In this document: positions 1 through 5,868 of the stretch, in pieces
Position numbering within the stretch: the first letter of the stretch is position 1
Layout of the letters: each line of letters starts with the position of its first letter
Source of the DNA: Alphaproteobacteria bacterium
GTDB lineage: Bacteria > Pseudomonadota > Alphaproteobacteria > UBA8366
DNA: 6,319 nt
Assembly (NCBI GenBank): GCA_029861675.1
Contig: JAOTYV010000272.1
Location: forward strand, 1-6,319
Reading direction: 5' to 3'
Notes under the pieces: generated by a model
Database searches by the model: none
Told to the model about the DNA's origin: nothing
Seen by the model: only the letters and a program-made list of their open reading frames with translations
Made by a program: the position numbers and the translations under genes

Positions 1-345
1 GCCGAAAACGAACCGGCGCACGCCCGCCTGGCGGGCCGCCCGCAGCAGATTGAGCGTGCCATTTACATTCACGGCAACCGCGTTGTCCGGTTCCGTTTCG
101 CAATCGTATTGCAGGAACGCGGCCAGATGGATAACTTGGTCGATCGCGTATCCCTCGAACACCGCGCCTACCTGCGCCGGGTCGCGGATATCGCCCTGGT
201 GCCAGTCGATCGCCCTCCATGCGGCCCGTTCCGCTGCCGCCGGCGGAGTCCGGACCATGACGACAACGTGTTCGCCGGCGTCGCGCAGATCCGTCGCCAC
301 CTGTGCGCCGATCAAACCGGTTCCGCCGGTCACCAGTATCGGCAC
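1..345 (-). CDS. NAD-dependent epimerase/dehydratase (extended SDR), N-terminal part
   Basis: The reverse strand from 345 reads without a stop to the left edge (115 codons). It begins MPILVTGGTGLIGAQ, with the SDR Rossmann motif TGxxGxxG at residues 6-13. Further family marks are GDIRD at 51-55 (the Asp usually contacts the adenine ring), HLAA at 73-76 and NVNGT at 93-97, the last two typical of extended SDRs such as UDP-glucose 4-epimerases and dTDP-glucose dehydratases. The catalytic YxxxK and the substrate-binding half lie outside the window, so neither substrate nor reaction can be named. The start is GTG at 343-345, chosen because the Rossmann strand begins directly there and GGGAG sits 7 bases upstream. 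ATGs just upstream are in another frame. The gene is transcribed away from the DUF4197 gene. Family is secure; specific function is unknown. Confidence 0.9.
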   Translation of the reverse strand, partial: MPILVTGGTGLIGAQVATDLRDAGEHVVVMVRTPPAAAERAAWRAIDWHQGDIRDPAQVGAVFEGYAIDQVIHLAAFLQYDCETEPDNAVAVNVNGTLNLLRAARQAGVRRFVFG

Positions 346-402
346 ATCGCATCTCCCATCATTCGTAATCCAAAAGGCCATTGCCCAGGTGAATGTCACG
401 GG

Positions 403-432
403 ATTATCCGCCGTATGACCGGCACCGGTAAA
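403..432 (-). promoter_or_regulatory. candidate sigma70-type promoter for the SDR gene
   Basis: On the reverse strand, TTTACC (432-427, 4 of 6 to TTGACA) is followed after 18 bases by GATAAT (408-403, 5 of 6 to TATAAT). Transcription would start near 396, giving a leader of about 50 bases before the GTG at 345. The perfect inverted repeat ACCGG-CA-CCGGT (418-429) overlaps the -35 box and spacer and could be an operator. This rests on consensus matching by eye only. Confidence 0.3.
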
Positions 433-453
433 GGCCGCACCGGAGACACCGTT

Positions 454-483
454 CTGGCAGTCGGCCCGACGAGGCTGTAATAT
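454..483 (+). promoter_or_regulatory. weak candidate promoter for the DUF4197 gene
   Basis: CTGGCA (454-459, 4 of 6 to TTGACA) and TAATAT (478-483) are separated by 18 bases, which would start transcription about 40 bases before the ATG at 531. It lies back to back with the reverse-strand candidate at 403-432, as expected between divergent genes. The match is poor and a promoter elsewhere in 346-530 is equally possible. Confidence 0.22.
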
Positions 484-530
484 CCCACCCGACGCCGGAA
501 TCCCCTATAGACCAAGGATGGAACCCCTAC

Positions 531-1283
531 ATGCGAAATCTCAAAACCGTGTCCGTGATCGGCCTTCTGCTTGTCGCCGCCACTCCGCCGGCCGTGGCGC
601 AGTTCGGCGACCTTTTGAAAAAAGGCCAGGAACTGCTCGGCGGCTCGTCCGGCGGGAGCGGCAGCACCTTGAGCAACCTGTCCACCGGTGAAATCGCCAA
701 GGGATTGAAAGAAGCGCTGCGGGTGGGGTCCGGCCGGGTGGTCAAACAAGTCGGCCGGCGCGACGGCTACAATGCTGATCCGAATATCCATCTGCCGCTC
801 CCGAGCAGCCTGAAAACGGTGCAATCCACCTTGAAGAGCGTCGGCATGTCGGGAATGCTCGACGACCTGGAAATGAAGCTCAACCGCGCCGCCGAAGTGG
901 CCGCGCCAAAGGCGAAAACACTGTTCGTCAACGCCATCGCCGCCATGACTCTCGACGATGCCAAGCGCATCTATAACGGCCCGAAAGATTCGGCCACCCG
1001 CTACTTCCAAGGCAAGATGACCAAACCACTGGCGCGCGAGATGGCCCCGGTGGTCAACAAGAGCCTATCGGAAGTCGGCGCAATCAAGTCCTATGACAAC
1101 GTCATGGGCCAGTACAAGCAACTCCCCTTCGTGCCCGACGCCAAGGCGAACCTGACCGAGTATGTCGTCACCAAGGGCATGGACGGTATCTTTTACTACC
1201 TGGCCAAGGAAGAGGCGGCGATCCGCGAAAACCCGGCAAAACGGACCACGGCGCTATTGAAGAAGGTGTTCGGCGCGAATTAA
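531..1283 (+). CDS. DUF4197 family secreted protein
   Basis: A 250-residue protein matching DUF4197, a family of unknown function found in proteobacteria. Residues 1-23 look like a Sec signal peptide: a basic start (MRNLK), a hydrophobic core at 7-17 and an AVA-Q cleavage site after residue 23, so the mature protein is probably periplasmic. A Gly/Ser-rich linker follows at about 37-46. The conserved domain then fills residues 50-248, with family blocks GLKEALRVG (58-66), NIHLPLPSSLKTVQ (85-98), KSVGMSGMLDDLEMKLNRAAE (102-122), MTLDDAKRIYNGP (139-151), ATRYFQGKM (155-163) and a final LLKKVFG. The mature protein has no cysteine and no membrane segment. Length is normal for the family and the gene looks intact. 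AAGGA at 514-518 is 12 bases from the ATG, a rather long spacing. It appears to be a single-gene unit ended by the hairpin at 1395-1424. No function can be given. Confidence 0.95.
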   Translation: MRNLKTVSVIGLLLVAATPPAVAQFGDLLKKGQELLGGSSGGSGSTLSNLSTGEIAKGLKEALRVGSGRVVKQVGRRDGYNADPNIHLPLPSSLKTVQSTLKSVGMSGMLDDLEMKLNRAAEVAAPKAKTLFVNAIAAMTLDDAKRIYNGPKDSATRYFQGKMTKPLAREMAPVVNKSLSEVGAIKSYDNVMGQYKQLPFVPDAKANLTEYVVTKGMDGIFYYLAKEEAAIRENPAKRTTALLKKVFGAN

Positions 1284-1343
1284 CGCAATTCCGGCGGAAA
1301 TCGGTCGCGCGGCCGACGGCGGTTTAGCGATACCGTATCCGGC

Positions 1344-1371
1344 CGGATGGTAAAGTACTACCTTCCATCCG
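1344..1371 (+). repeat. 7-bp inverted repeat with 14-base loop
   Basis: CGGATGG (1344-1350) is complementary to CCATCCG (1365-1371). The loop holds a second short pairing option (GGTA 1349-1352 with TACC 1359-1362). There is no T tract after it, so it is a doubtful terminator. It may stabilise the DUF4197 transcript end or be chance. Confidence 0.3.
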
Positions 1372-1394
1372 CTTAATATTTGCAGGCGTACAAA

Positions 1395-1424
1395 AGGCGG
1401 TGGATTGAGCATGATCCACCGCCT
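1395..1424 (+). terminator. strong hairpin, probable terminator of the DUF4197 gene
   Basis: AGGCGGTGGAT (1395-1405) pairs perfectly with ATCCACCGCCT (1414-1424): an 11-bp stem with an 8-base loop, 112 bases past the DUF4197 stop. What follows on the plus strand is CATTTCGTCCTTT, only moderately T-rich. AAA precedes the stem, so read on the minus strand the stem is followed by TTT; the element could stop transcription in both directions. The stem is far too good to be chance. Its role as a terminator, rather than another RNA structure, is inferred. Confidence 0.7.
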
Positions 1425-1425
1425 C

Positions 1426-1447
1426 ATTTCGTCCTTTCTCACGAAAT
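1426..1447 (+). repeat. second hairpin directly after the terminator stem
   Basis: ATTTCGT (1426-1432) pairs with ACGAAAT (1441-1447), a 7-bp perfect stem with an 8-base C/T-rich loop, one base after the end of the stronger hairpin. Its right arm is also half of the 10-base perfect palindrome CGAAATTTCG (1442-1451). It may be part of a tandem terminator or a protein-binding site upstream of the efflux operon. Confidence 0.4.
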
Positions 1448-1565
1448 TTCGCAGTGCGCGCGGAGCCACCGAATTTGCGTGACAACGGACGAATACAGCA
1501 TCAGTCTTTCGTTTGATGATCGCATTTAAGCACCGAATTCCGGGCCGATCAGCCTAAATCCGGTC

Positions 1566-1574
1566 AAGGAAGAG
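1566..1574 (+). promoter_or_regulatory. ribosome binding site that fixes the TTG start of the adaptor gene
   Basis: AAGGAAGAG contains a strong Shine-Dalgarno core (AAGGA, 1566-1570) 7 bases before TTG at 1578. An in-frame stop (TAA, 1527-1529) lies upstream and no ATG or GTG occurs between it and the TTG, so this site decides the start. Confidence 0.8.
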
Positions 1575-1577
1575 CCG

Positions 1578-2675
1578 TTGGAAGCCCGCACTATTCGAAT
1601 TCCCCTTGTCATCCTGATTGGCGTGTTCGCCTTCGTCGCCGGTTGCGACGATCCGGCAAAATCCAACAGCCGCGCCGGAAAGAAAAAGCGGCCGGCGCAT
1701 CTTGTCGAGATCGTGATTGTCGGCGCGAAACCGTTGCGGCATGAAACGGTTCGTACCGGATCGTTGGCGGCGCGGCGCAATGTGCGCTTGTTCAATCAGG
1801 AAGAAGGGCGCATCGATCGAATACCTGTTTTCGAGGGGGCCGCGGTAGCGAAAGGCCAACTGCTCGTCCAATTGGACCAGCGCTTGCTGATGGCTCAACT
1901 GGATAAAGCCAAAGCGTCGCGCAGGCTTGCCGAGGCGGATCTCAAGCGCATCAAGAAACTCGCAAAAAAGCGGATCACGACACAGGAGAGATTTGACCAG
2001 ACCGAGTCGCGGCACCGTGTCGCGATCGCCGAAGAAACGCTGGTCCGCACGCGTATCGCCTATAGCGAAATCACCGCGCCGTTTGATGGAATCGTCACCG
2101 AGCGGCGCGTGGAACCGGGCGACGTGGCCCCGCGCCATACTCATCTCCTGACGGTGATCGATCCGACGTCGTTATACACAAAGGTCTCGGTTTCGGAACT
2201 GATGCTGCCGCGTCTTAAAATCGGCGACACCGTGGACGTGCGCATAGACGCGCTCGGCGATCGGGTTTGGAACGGTCATATCAGGCGTATCCATCCAACG
2301 ATCGATCCGCGCACGCGTCTCGGCGTGGTCGAGGTCGCGCTCGATCCGGTGCCGCCGGGCGCCAAGAGCGGCCAGTTGTCCCGCGTCACCCTGCGCACGC
2401 CGGAGGTTCGGCGCAAGGTGGTGCCGTTCGCCGCGCTTCGGCGCGACGATAAAGGTGAATATGTCTTTGTCGTTGTCGACGGCAAAACACAGCTCCGCCG
2501 GGTACAGACCGGGCTTCGCATGGACGACAAGGTGGAGGCCCTCAGCGGACTCGAAGAAGGCGACAAGGTTGTCGTACGCGGCTTCCTCGATATCCGGGCC
2601 GGCAAGGCCGTATCAATTACCGGCAAGCACGGCAAGCCGAAGAACAAGGGGCCAAACAAAGGTAAAACCAGTTGA
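1578..2675 (+). CDS. RND efflux periplasmic adaptor subunit (membrane fusion lipoprotein)
   Basis: A 365-residue periplasmic adaptor that should link the RND pump encoded next to an outer-membrane channel. Residues 1-22 form a lipoprotein signal peptide with lipobox V20-A21-G22-C23. Asp at 24 and 25, as in AcrA (CDD), predicts retention in the inner membrane. The two halves of the lipoyl domain are about 75-100 (EGRIDRIPVFEGAAVAKGQLLVQLD) and 165-196 (ITAPFDGIVTERRVEPGD...LLTVID). Between them, 101-164 is a charged helical hairpin with R124 and L128 near the tip. Beta-barrel (about 197-275) and membrane-proximal (about 276-348) domains follow, then a Lys/Gly-rich tail (349-365). The TTG start is the only reasonable one: the first in-frame ATG is codon 105, inside the hairpin. 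The RND gene begins 31 bases downstream, so the two are surely co-transcribed. Substrate is unknown. Confidence 0.95.
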   Translation: MEARTIRIPLVILIGVFAFVAGCDDPAKSNSRAGKKKRPAHLVEIVIVGAKPLRHETVRTGSLAARRNVRLFNQEEGRIDRIPVFEGAAVAKGQLLVQLDQRLLMAQLDKAKASRRLAEADLKRIKKLAKKRITTQERFDQTESRHRVAIAEETLVRTRIAYSEITAPFDGIVTERRVEPGDVAPRHTHLLTVIDPTSLYTKVSVSELMLPRLKIGDTVDVRIDALGDRVWNGHIRRIHPTIDPRTRLGVVEVALDPVPPGAKSGQLSRVTLRTPEVRRKVVPFAALRRDDKGEYVFVVVDGKTQLRRVQTGLRMDDKVEALSGLEEGDKVVVRGFLDIRAGKAVSITGKHGKPKNKGPNKGKTS

Positions 2676-2706
2676 ACCGCGCCACTAAAGTTCACGGGAT
2701 ACCGTA

Positions 2707-5700
2707 ATGTCCGACGCCATGCCAGACCGTTCAGCATCCGCCGCGGGGAAGGCCGGCGGCCTCGCCGTATGGTCGATTCGTCATCCCGTCAGCATCGGTA
2801 TGCTTGCATTGGCGGTCACCGTAATCGGCGTGCTGACCTATCAACACCTATCGGTCGCCCTGTTGCCGGATATCATGTACCCGGGTATTCGCGTCCGTAT
2901 ACTCGACCCCGGCGTCTCCGCCCGCATCATGGAAGACGGCGTGACCCGGCAACTGGAAGAGCAACTCGCCATCACCGAGGACGCCGTCGGCGTCCAATCC
3001 CGCACCGCCGAAGGCCAGACGTCGGTCGATCTGTCGTTCCAATACGGCAAGGACATCGACATCGCCCTGCGCGACGCCAGCACCCGGCTCGACCGGGCCC
3101 GGCGCTTTCTGCCCGATTCCATCCGGCCGCCGATTATTTACAAATTCGATCCGTCGCAAATTCCGATTGCGGAATTCGTTGTCGCCTCCGCCTTGCGCGA
3201 TCCGGTCGAGTTGCGCGACTGGGTCGATTACGTATTTTCGAAATGGTTCGTCAATCTGCCCGGCGTTGCCGCGGTCGAGGTCGGTGGCGGCCTGGTGCGC
3301 GAAATCCAAATTCTGCCCGACCCGGTCCGGCTCGGCGGGCTGGGCCTGAGCGTCAATGACGTGGTGACGGCGCTGGAACGCAGCAACATCGAGGAAGCGG
3401 CAGGCCGGATGGAATCCCGGAACCGGGAGTATATCGGACGGACATCGGGCAAGTTCCGGACGGTCGAACAGATCGGCATGCTACCCGTGCAACTTCCCGA
3501 CAAGGGTGTGGTGCGCCTGCGCGACGTCGCGGAGGTGGTCGACAGCCATGAAAATGACCGGCTTCGCGTCCGGCTCGACGGCCAGCCCGGCGTCAAGGTC
3601 GCAATCCAGAAACAACCCTTGGCCAACACCGTCGGCGTGGTCGACGAAGTCAATGCGCGGCTCCGCTGGCTCACCGAGAACAAATTGATGCCGAGCGACC
3701 TGACGATCGAACCGGTCGCCGATCAATCAATGTATATCCGGCACGCATTGCGGAACGCGTCGCAGGCCGCGCTCGGCGGTGCGACGCTGGCCATGCTCGT
3801 GGTTTATCTTTTCCTTGGCGATATTCGACGCACCCTGGTCGTCGGAACCGCTATTCCACTGTCGATCCTGGTCACCTTTGCGCTCATGGACGCCGCCGGG
3901 CTGACACTCAACATCATGAGCCTCGGCGGCCTCGCACTCGGCGTCGGCATGGTCGTGGACAGCACGATCGTCATGCTGGAAAACGTCTATCGCCATCAGC
4001 GGATGGGAAAGACGCCCCTTGCCGCGGGGCGGGACGCCGCGGCGGAAGTCAACAGCGCCATCGTCGCATCGACCAGCACGAACCTTGCCGCCATCGTGCC
4101 GTTTCTATTCGTATCGGGACTGGTCGGGCTGATGTTCAAGGAACTGATCCTGACCATCACGGCGGCAATTATTGCGTCCATGATCGTCGCGCTGACACTT
4201 GTGCCGGCATTCGGCAGCCGTGTCCCGACCGGCCGGCCGTCACGAATACGCACCATCGTGGACCGGACAATGACCTATCTGCAGGACGCCTATGCTCGCT
4301 TCCTGCGAGGCCTGCTGACCAACGGCTGGATGAAGACGCTCGTCGTGACCGTGCTGACTGCCCTTCTCGCCTTTGGGATATTCTCATTGCAGAACGCGAA
4401 GGAAATCTTTTTGCCGAGTCTCGATGACGGTCTGATCCGGGTGGATGTCGTCGCCGATCCCGGAATTCCCATCGATGCGATGGACGAGAATGTCCAAAAA
4501 TTCGAGGCCTTGTTCCAAAATCAGCCCGAAGTCCACACAGTTTTCACGATTGTCGGCGGACGCATTTTCGGCCGTTCCCAGCGCGAAACCAGCAACCGCA
4601 CCACCATGTCCGTGCAGCTCGTGCCGGTCGATCGACGCGATGTAAGCGCCGACGCATGGGTCAAGCGCATGCGGGCCGCAATACGGAAATTGCGCATCGC
4701 CGGCTTCAAGGTGCGCATGCGCACCGGCCGCATTCGCGGCGTCCGCGCCAATCGGGGCAACGACGACGTGACCCTTCGCCTCACCGGATTCGACCAGGAG
4801 GTCATGGATCGGATCGGCTTCCAGATCGTTGAACGCATTCGCGATATTCCCGGCCTGCGCAACGTGACGCATTCCGCGGAAGAAAAACACGAAGAACTGG
4901 TTTTTCAGATTGACCACGATCGCCTTGCGGAACTTGGTTTTTCGGTCGAACAGGTCGCGCGCGCCGCCCGTCTTGCGCTCGAAGGCGTCGAAGTTACCAA
5001 ATTCCTGGAAAACGACCGAAGCTACAATATCAGGGTCCGGCTGCCGCAACGCTCGACCGATACCGTCCAGGCGCTGGATTCCGTGCTGATCTCGGCGGGC
5101 GTGGGCGGATCCGGGCCGGTATACCTGTCCGATGTTGCCGCCGTGCGGCTGGTTTCATCGCCAGCCGTGATTCTCCGGGACAATCAACGACGGATCACGG
5201 AAGTAAACGCGTCGCTTGACGAAAGCGGCGCCCTTGCCGACATCTCGAAGGAGATCGATGCGCGGATCGCCGGGCTGGAATTGCCGGATGGCTACAGCAT
5301 CTATAACGCGGGCGCCGTCCAGTCCCTGCAGGAAGGCCGAAACCTGACATTCATCCTGCTCGGCCTCGCCCTGTTCCTGGTGTTCGTGGTCATGGCGGTG
5401 CAATACGAATCATTGCGCAATCCGTTCATCATCCTGCTTGGCGTGCCCTTCACGATCACCGGCGTCGCGCTCGGCCTCCTTGTGCTGGAAATGCCGCTGT
5501 CGATGCCCGTTTGGCTCGGCATGATCATGCTGGCGGGTATCGTCGTCAACAACGCGATCGTGCTCATCGAATTTATCGAAATCCTGCGGAGCAGGGGCAT
5601 GTCCCGGTTGGACGCGGTCGTCGAGGCCGGCCGCGTGCGTTTACGGCCGATCCTCATGACAACGCTGACGACGGTGTGCGGCTTGTTGCCGCTGTCGCTT

Positions 5701-5865
5701 GGCCTGGGCGAAGGCGCCGAGATGTTGCAACCGCTGGCGATCACCATCGTCTTCGGGCTGACCTTTTCGATGCTGGTCACCCTGCTGTTCATGCCGATCA
5801 TATTCAGTCTGATCGGCGCTCGGGAACCGTCGATGGAGGCGGCAAAACCCGTCCCGGCGGAATAG
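2707..5865 (+). CDS. RND efflux transporter permease (AcrB/MexB superfamily, HAE type)
   Basis: A full-length 1052-residue proton-driven RND pump (AcrB is 1049) acting as an inner-membrane trimer. Twelve membrane segments can be seen: about 29-46, 353-370, 376-394, 401-424, 453-475, 479-500, 544-562, 880-898, 906-927, 937-957, 981-1000 and 1009-1036. The two large periplasmic loops (about 47-350 and 563-878) form the porter and docking domains. TM4 carries GVGMVVDSTIVMLEN with a single acidic residue, D418. TM10 has GIVVNNAIVLIEF, with Asn (N948/N949) in the area where AcrB has K940. TM11 has VRLRPILMTT, where R978 and T985 appear to match AcrB R971 and T978. This pattern is common in HAE pumps outside the AcrB/MexB core group. 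No methionine-rich metal site or paired heavy-metal signature was seen, so drug, lipid or solvent export is likelier than copper/zinc export. ATG at 2707 is the first start after an in-frame stop at 2686; GGGA at 2696-2699 is a modest ribosome site. Substrate cannot be told. Confidence 0.97.
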   Translation: MSDAMPDRSASAAGKAGGLAVWSIRHPVSIGMLALAVTVIGVLTYQHLSVALLPDIMYPGIRVRILDPGVSARIMEDGVTRQLEEQLAITEDAVGVQSRTAEGQTSVDLSFQYGKDIDIALRDASTRLDRARRFLPDSIRPPIIYKFDPSQIPIAEFVVASALRDPVELRDWVDYVFSKWFVNLPGVAAVEVGGGLVREIQILPDPVRLGGLGLSVNDVVTALERSNIEEAAGRMESRNREYIGRTSGKFRTVEQIGMLPVQLPDKGVVRLRDVAEVVDSHENDRLRVRLDGQPGVKVAIQKQPLANTVGVVDEVNARLRWLTENKLMPSDLTIEPVADQSMYIRHALRNASQAALGGATLAMLVVYLFLGDIRRTLVVGTAIPLSILVTFALMDAAGLTLNIMSLGGLALGVGMVVDSTIVMLENVYRHQRMGKTPLAAGRDAAAEVNSAIVASTSTNLAAIVPFLFVSGLVGLMFKELILTITAAIIASMIVALTLVPAFGSRVPTGRPSRIRTIVDRTMTYLQDAYARFLRGLLTNGWMKTLVVTVLTALLAFGIFSLQNAKEIFLPSLDDGLIRVDVVADPGIPIDAMDENVQKFEALFQNQPEVHTVFTIVGGRIFGRSQRETSNRTTMSVQLVPVDRRDVSADAWVKRMRAAIRKLRIAGFKVRMRTGRIRGVRANRGNDDVTLRLTGFDQEVMDRIGFQIVERIRDIPGLRNVTHSAEEKHEELVFQIDHDRLAELGFSVEQVARAARLALEGVEVTKFLENDRSYNIRVRLPQRSTDTVQALDSVLISAGVGGSGPVYLSDVAAVRLVSSPAVILRDNQRRITEVNASLDESGALADISKEIDARIAGLELPDGYSIYNAGAVQSLQEGRNLTFILLGLALFLVFVVMAVQYESLRNPFIILLGVPFTITGVALGLLVLEMPLSMPVWLGMIMLAGIVVNNAIVLIEFIEILRSRGMSRLDAVVEAGRVRLRPILMTTLTTVCGLLPLSLGLGEGAEMLQPLAITIVFGLTFSMLVTLLFMPIIFSLIGAREPSMEAAKPVPAE

Positions 5866-5868
5866 CGC

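Larger units (their letters stand above)
1284..1577. other. non-coding gap between the DUF4197 gene and the efflux operon
   Basis: 294 bases with no credible gene on either strand. It contains a weak hairpin right after the DUF4197 stop (1301-1306 with 1311-1316, one G-U pair), a longer-looped one (1344-1371), the strong hairpin at 1395-1424, a second at 1426-1447, and the ribosome binding site at 1566-1574. The efflux operon promoter should lie between about 1448 and 1560, but I see no convincing -35/-10 pair there. Confidence 0.75.

Noticed and set aside
396..1010. 204-codon open frame on the minus strand, antisense to the DUF4197 gene
   Set aside because: It is a frame shadow: the plus strand encodes a clear conserved family over the same bases, and the antisense product resembles nothing and is rich in Arg/Gly/His as expected from reading GC-rich coding DNA backwards.
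1479..1507. GTGACA as a -35 box for the efflux operon
   Set aside because: GTGACA (1479-1484) matches TTGACA at 5 of 6 positions, but no acceptable -10 box lies 16-18 bases downstream, so I did not list it as a promoter.
4384..5049. 221-codon open frame on the minus strand within the RND gene
   Set aside because: The plus strand here encodes the conserved RND second periplasmic loop without interruption. The antisense frame has no recognisable domain or start context.
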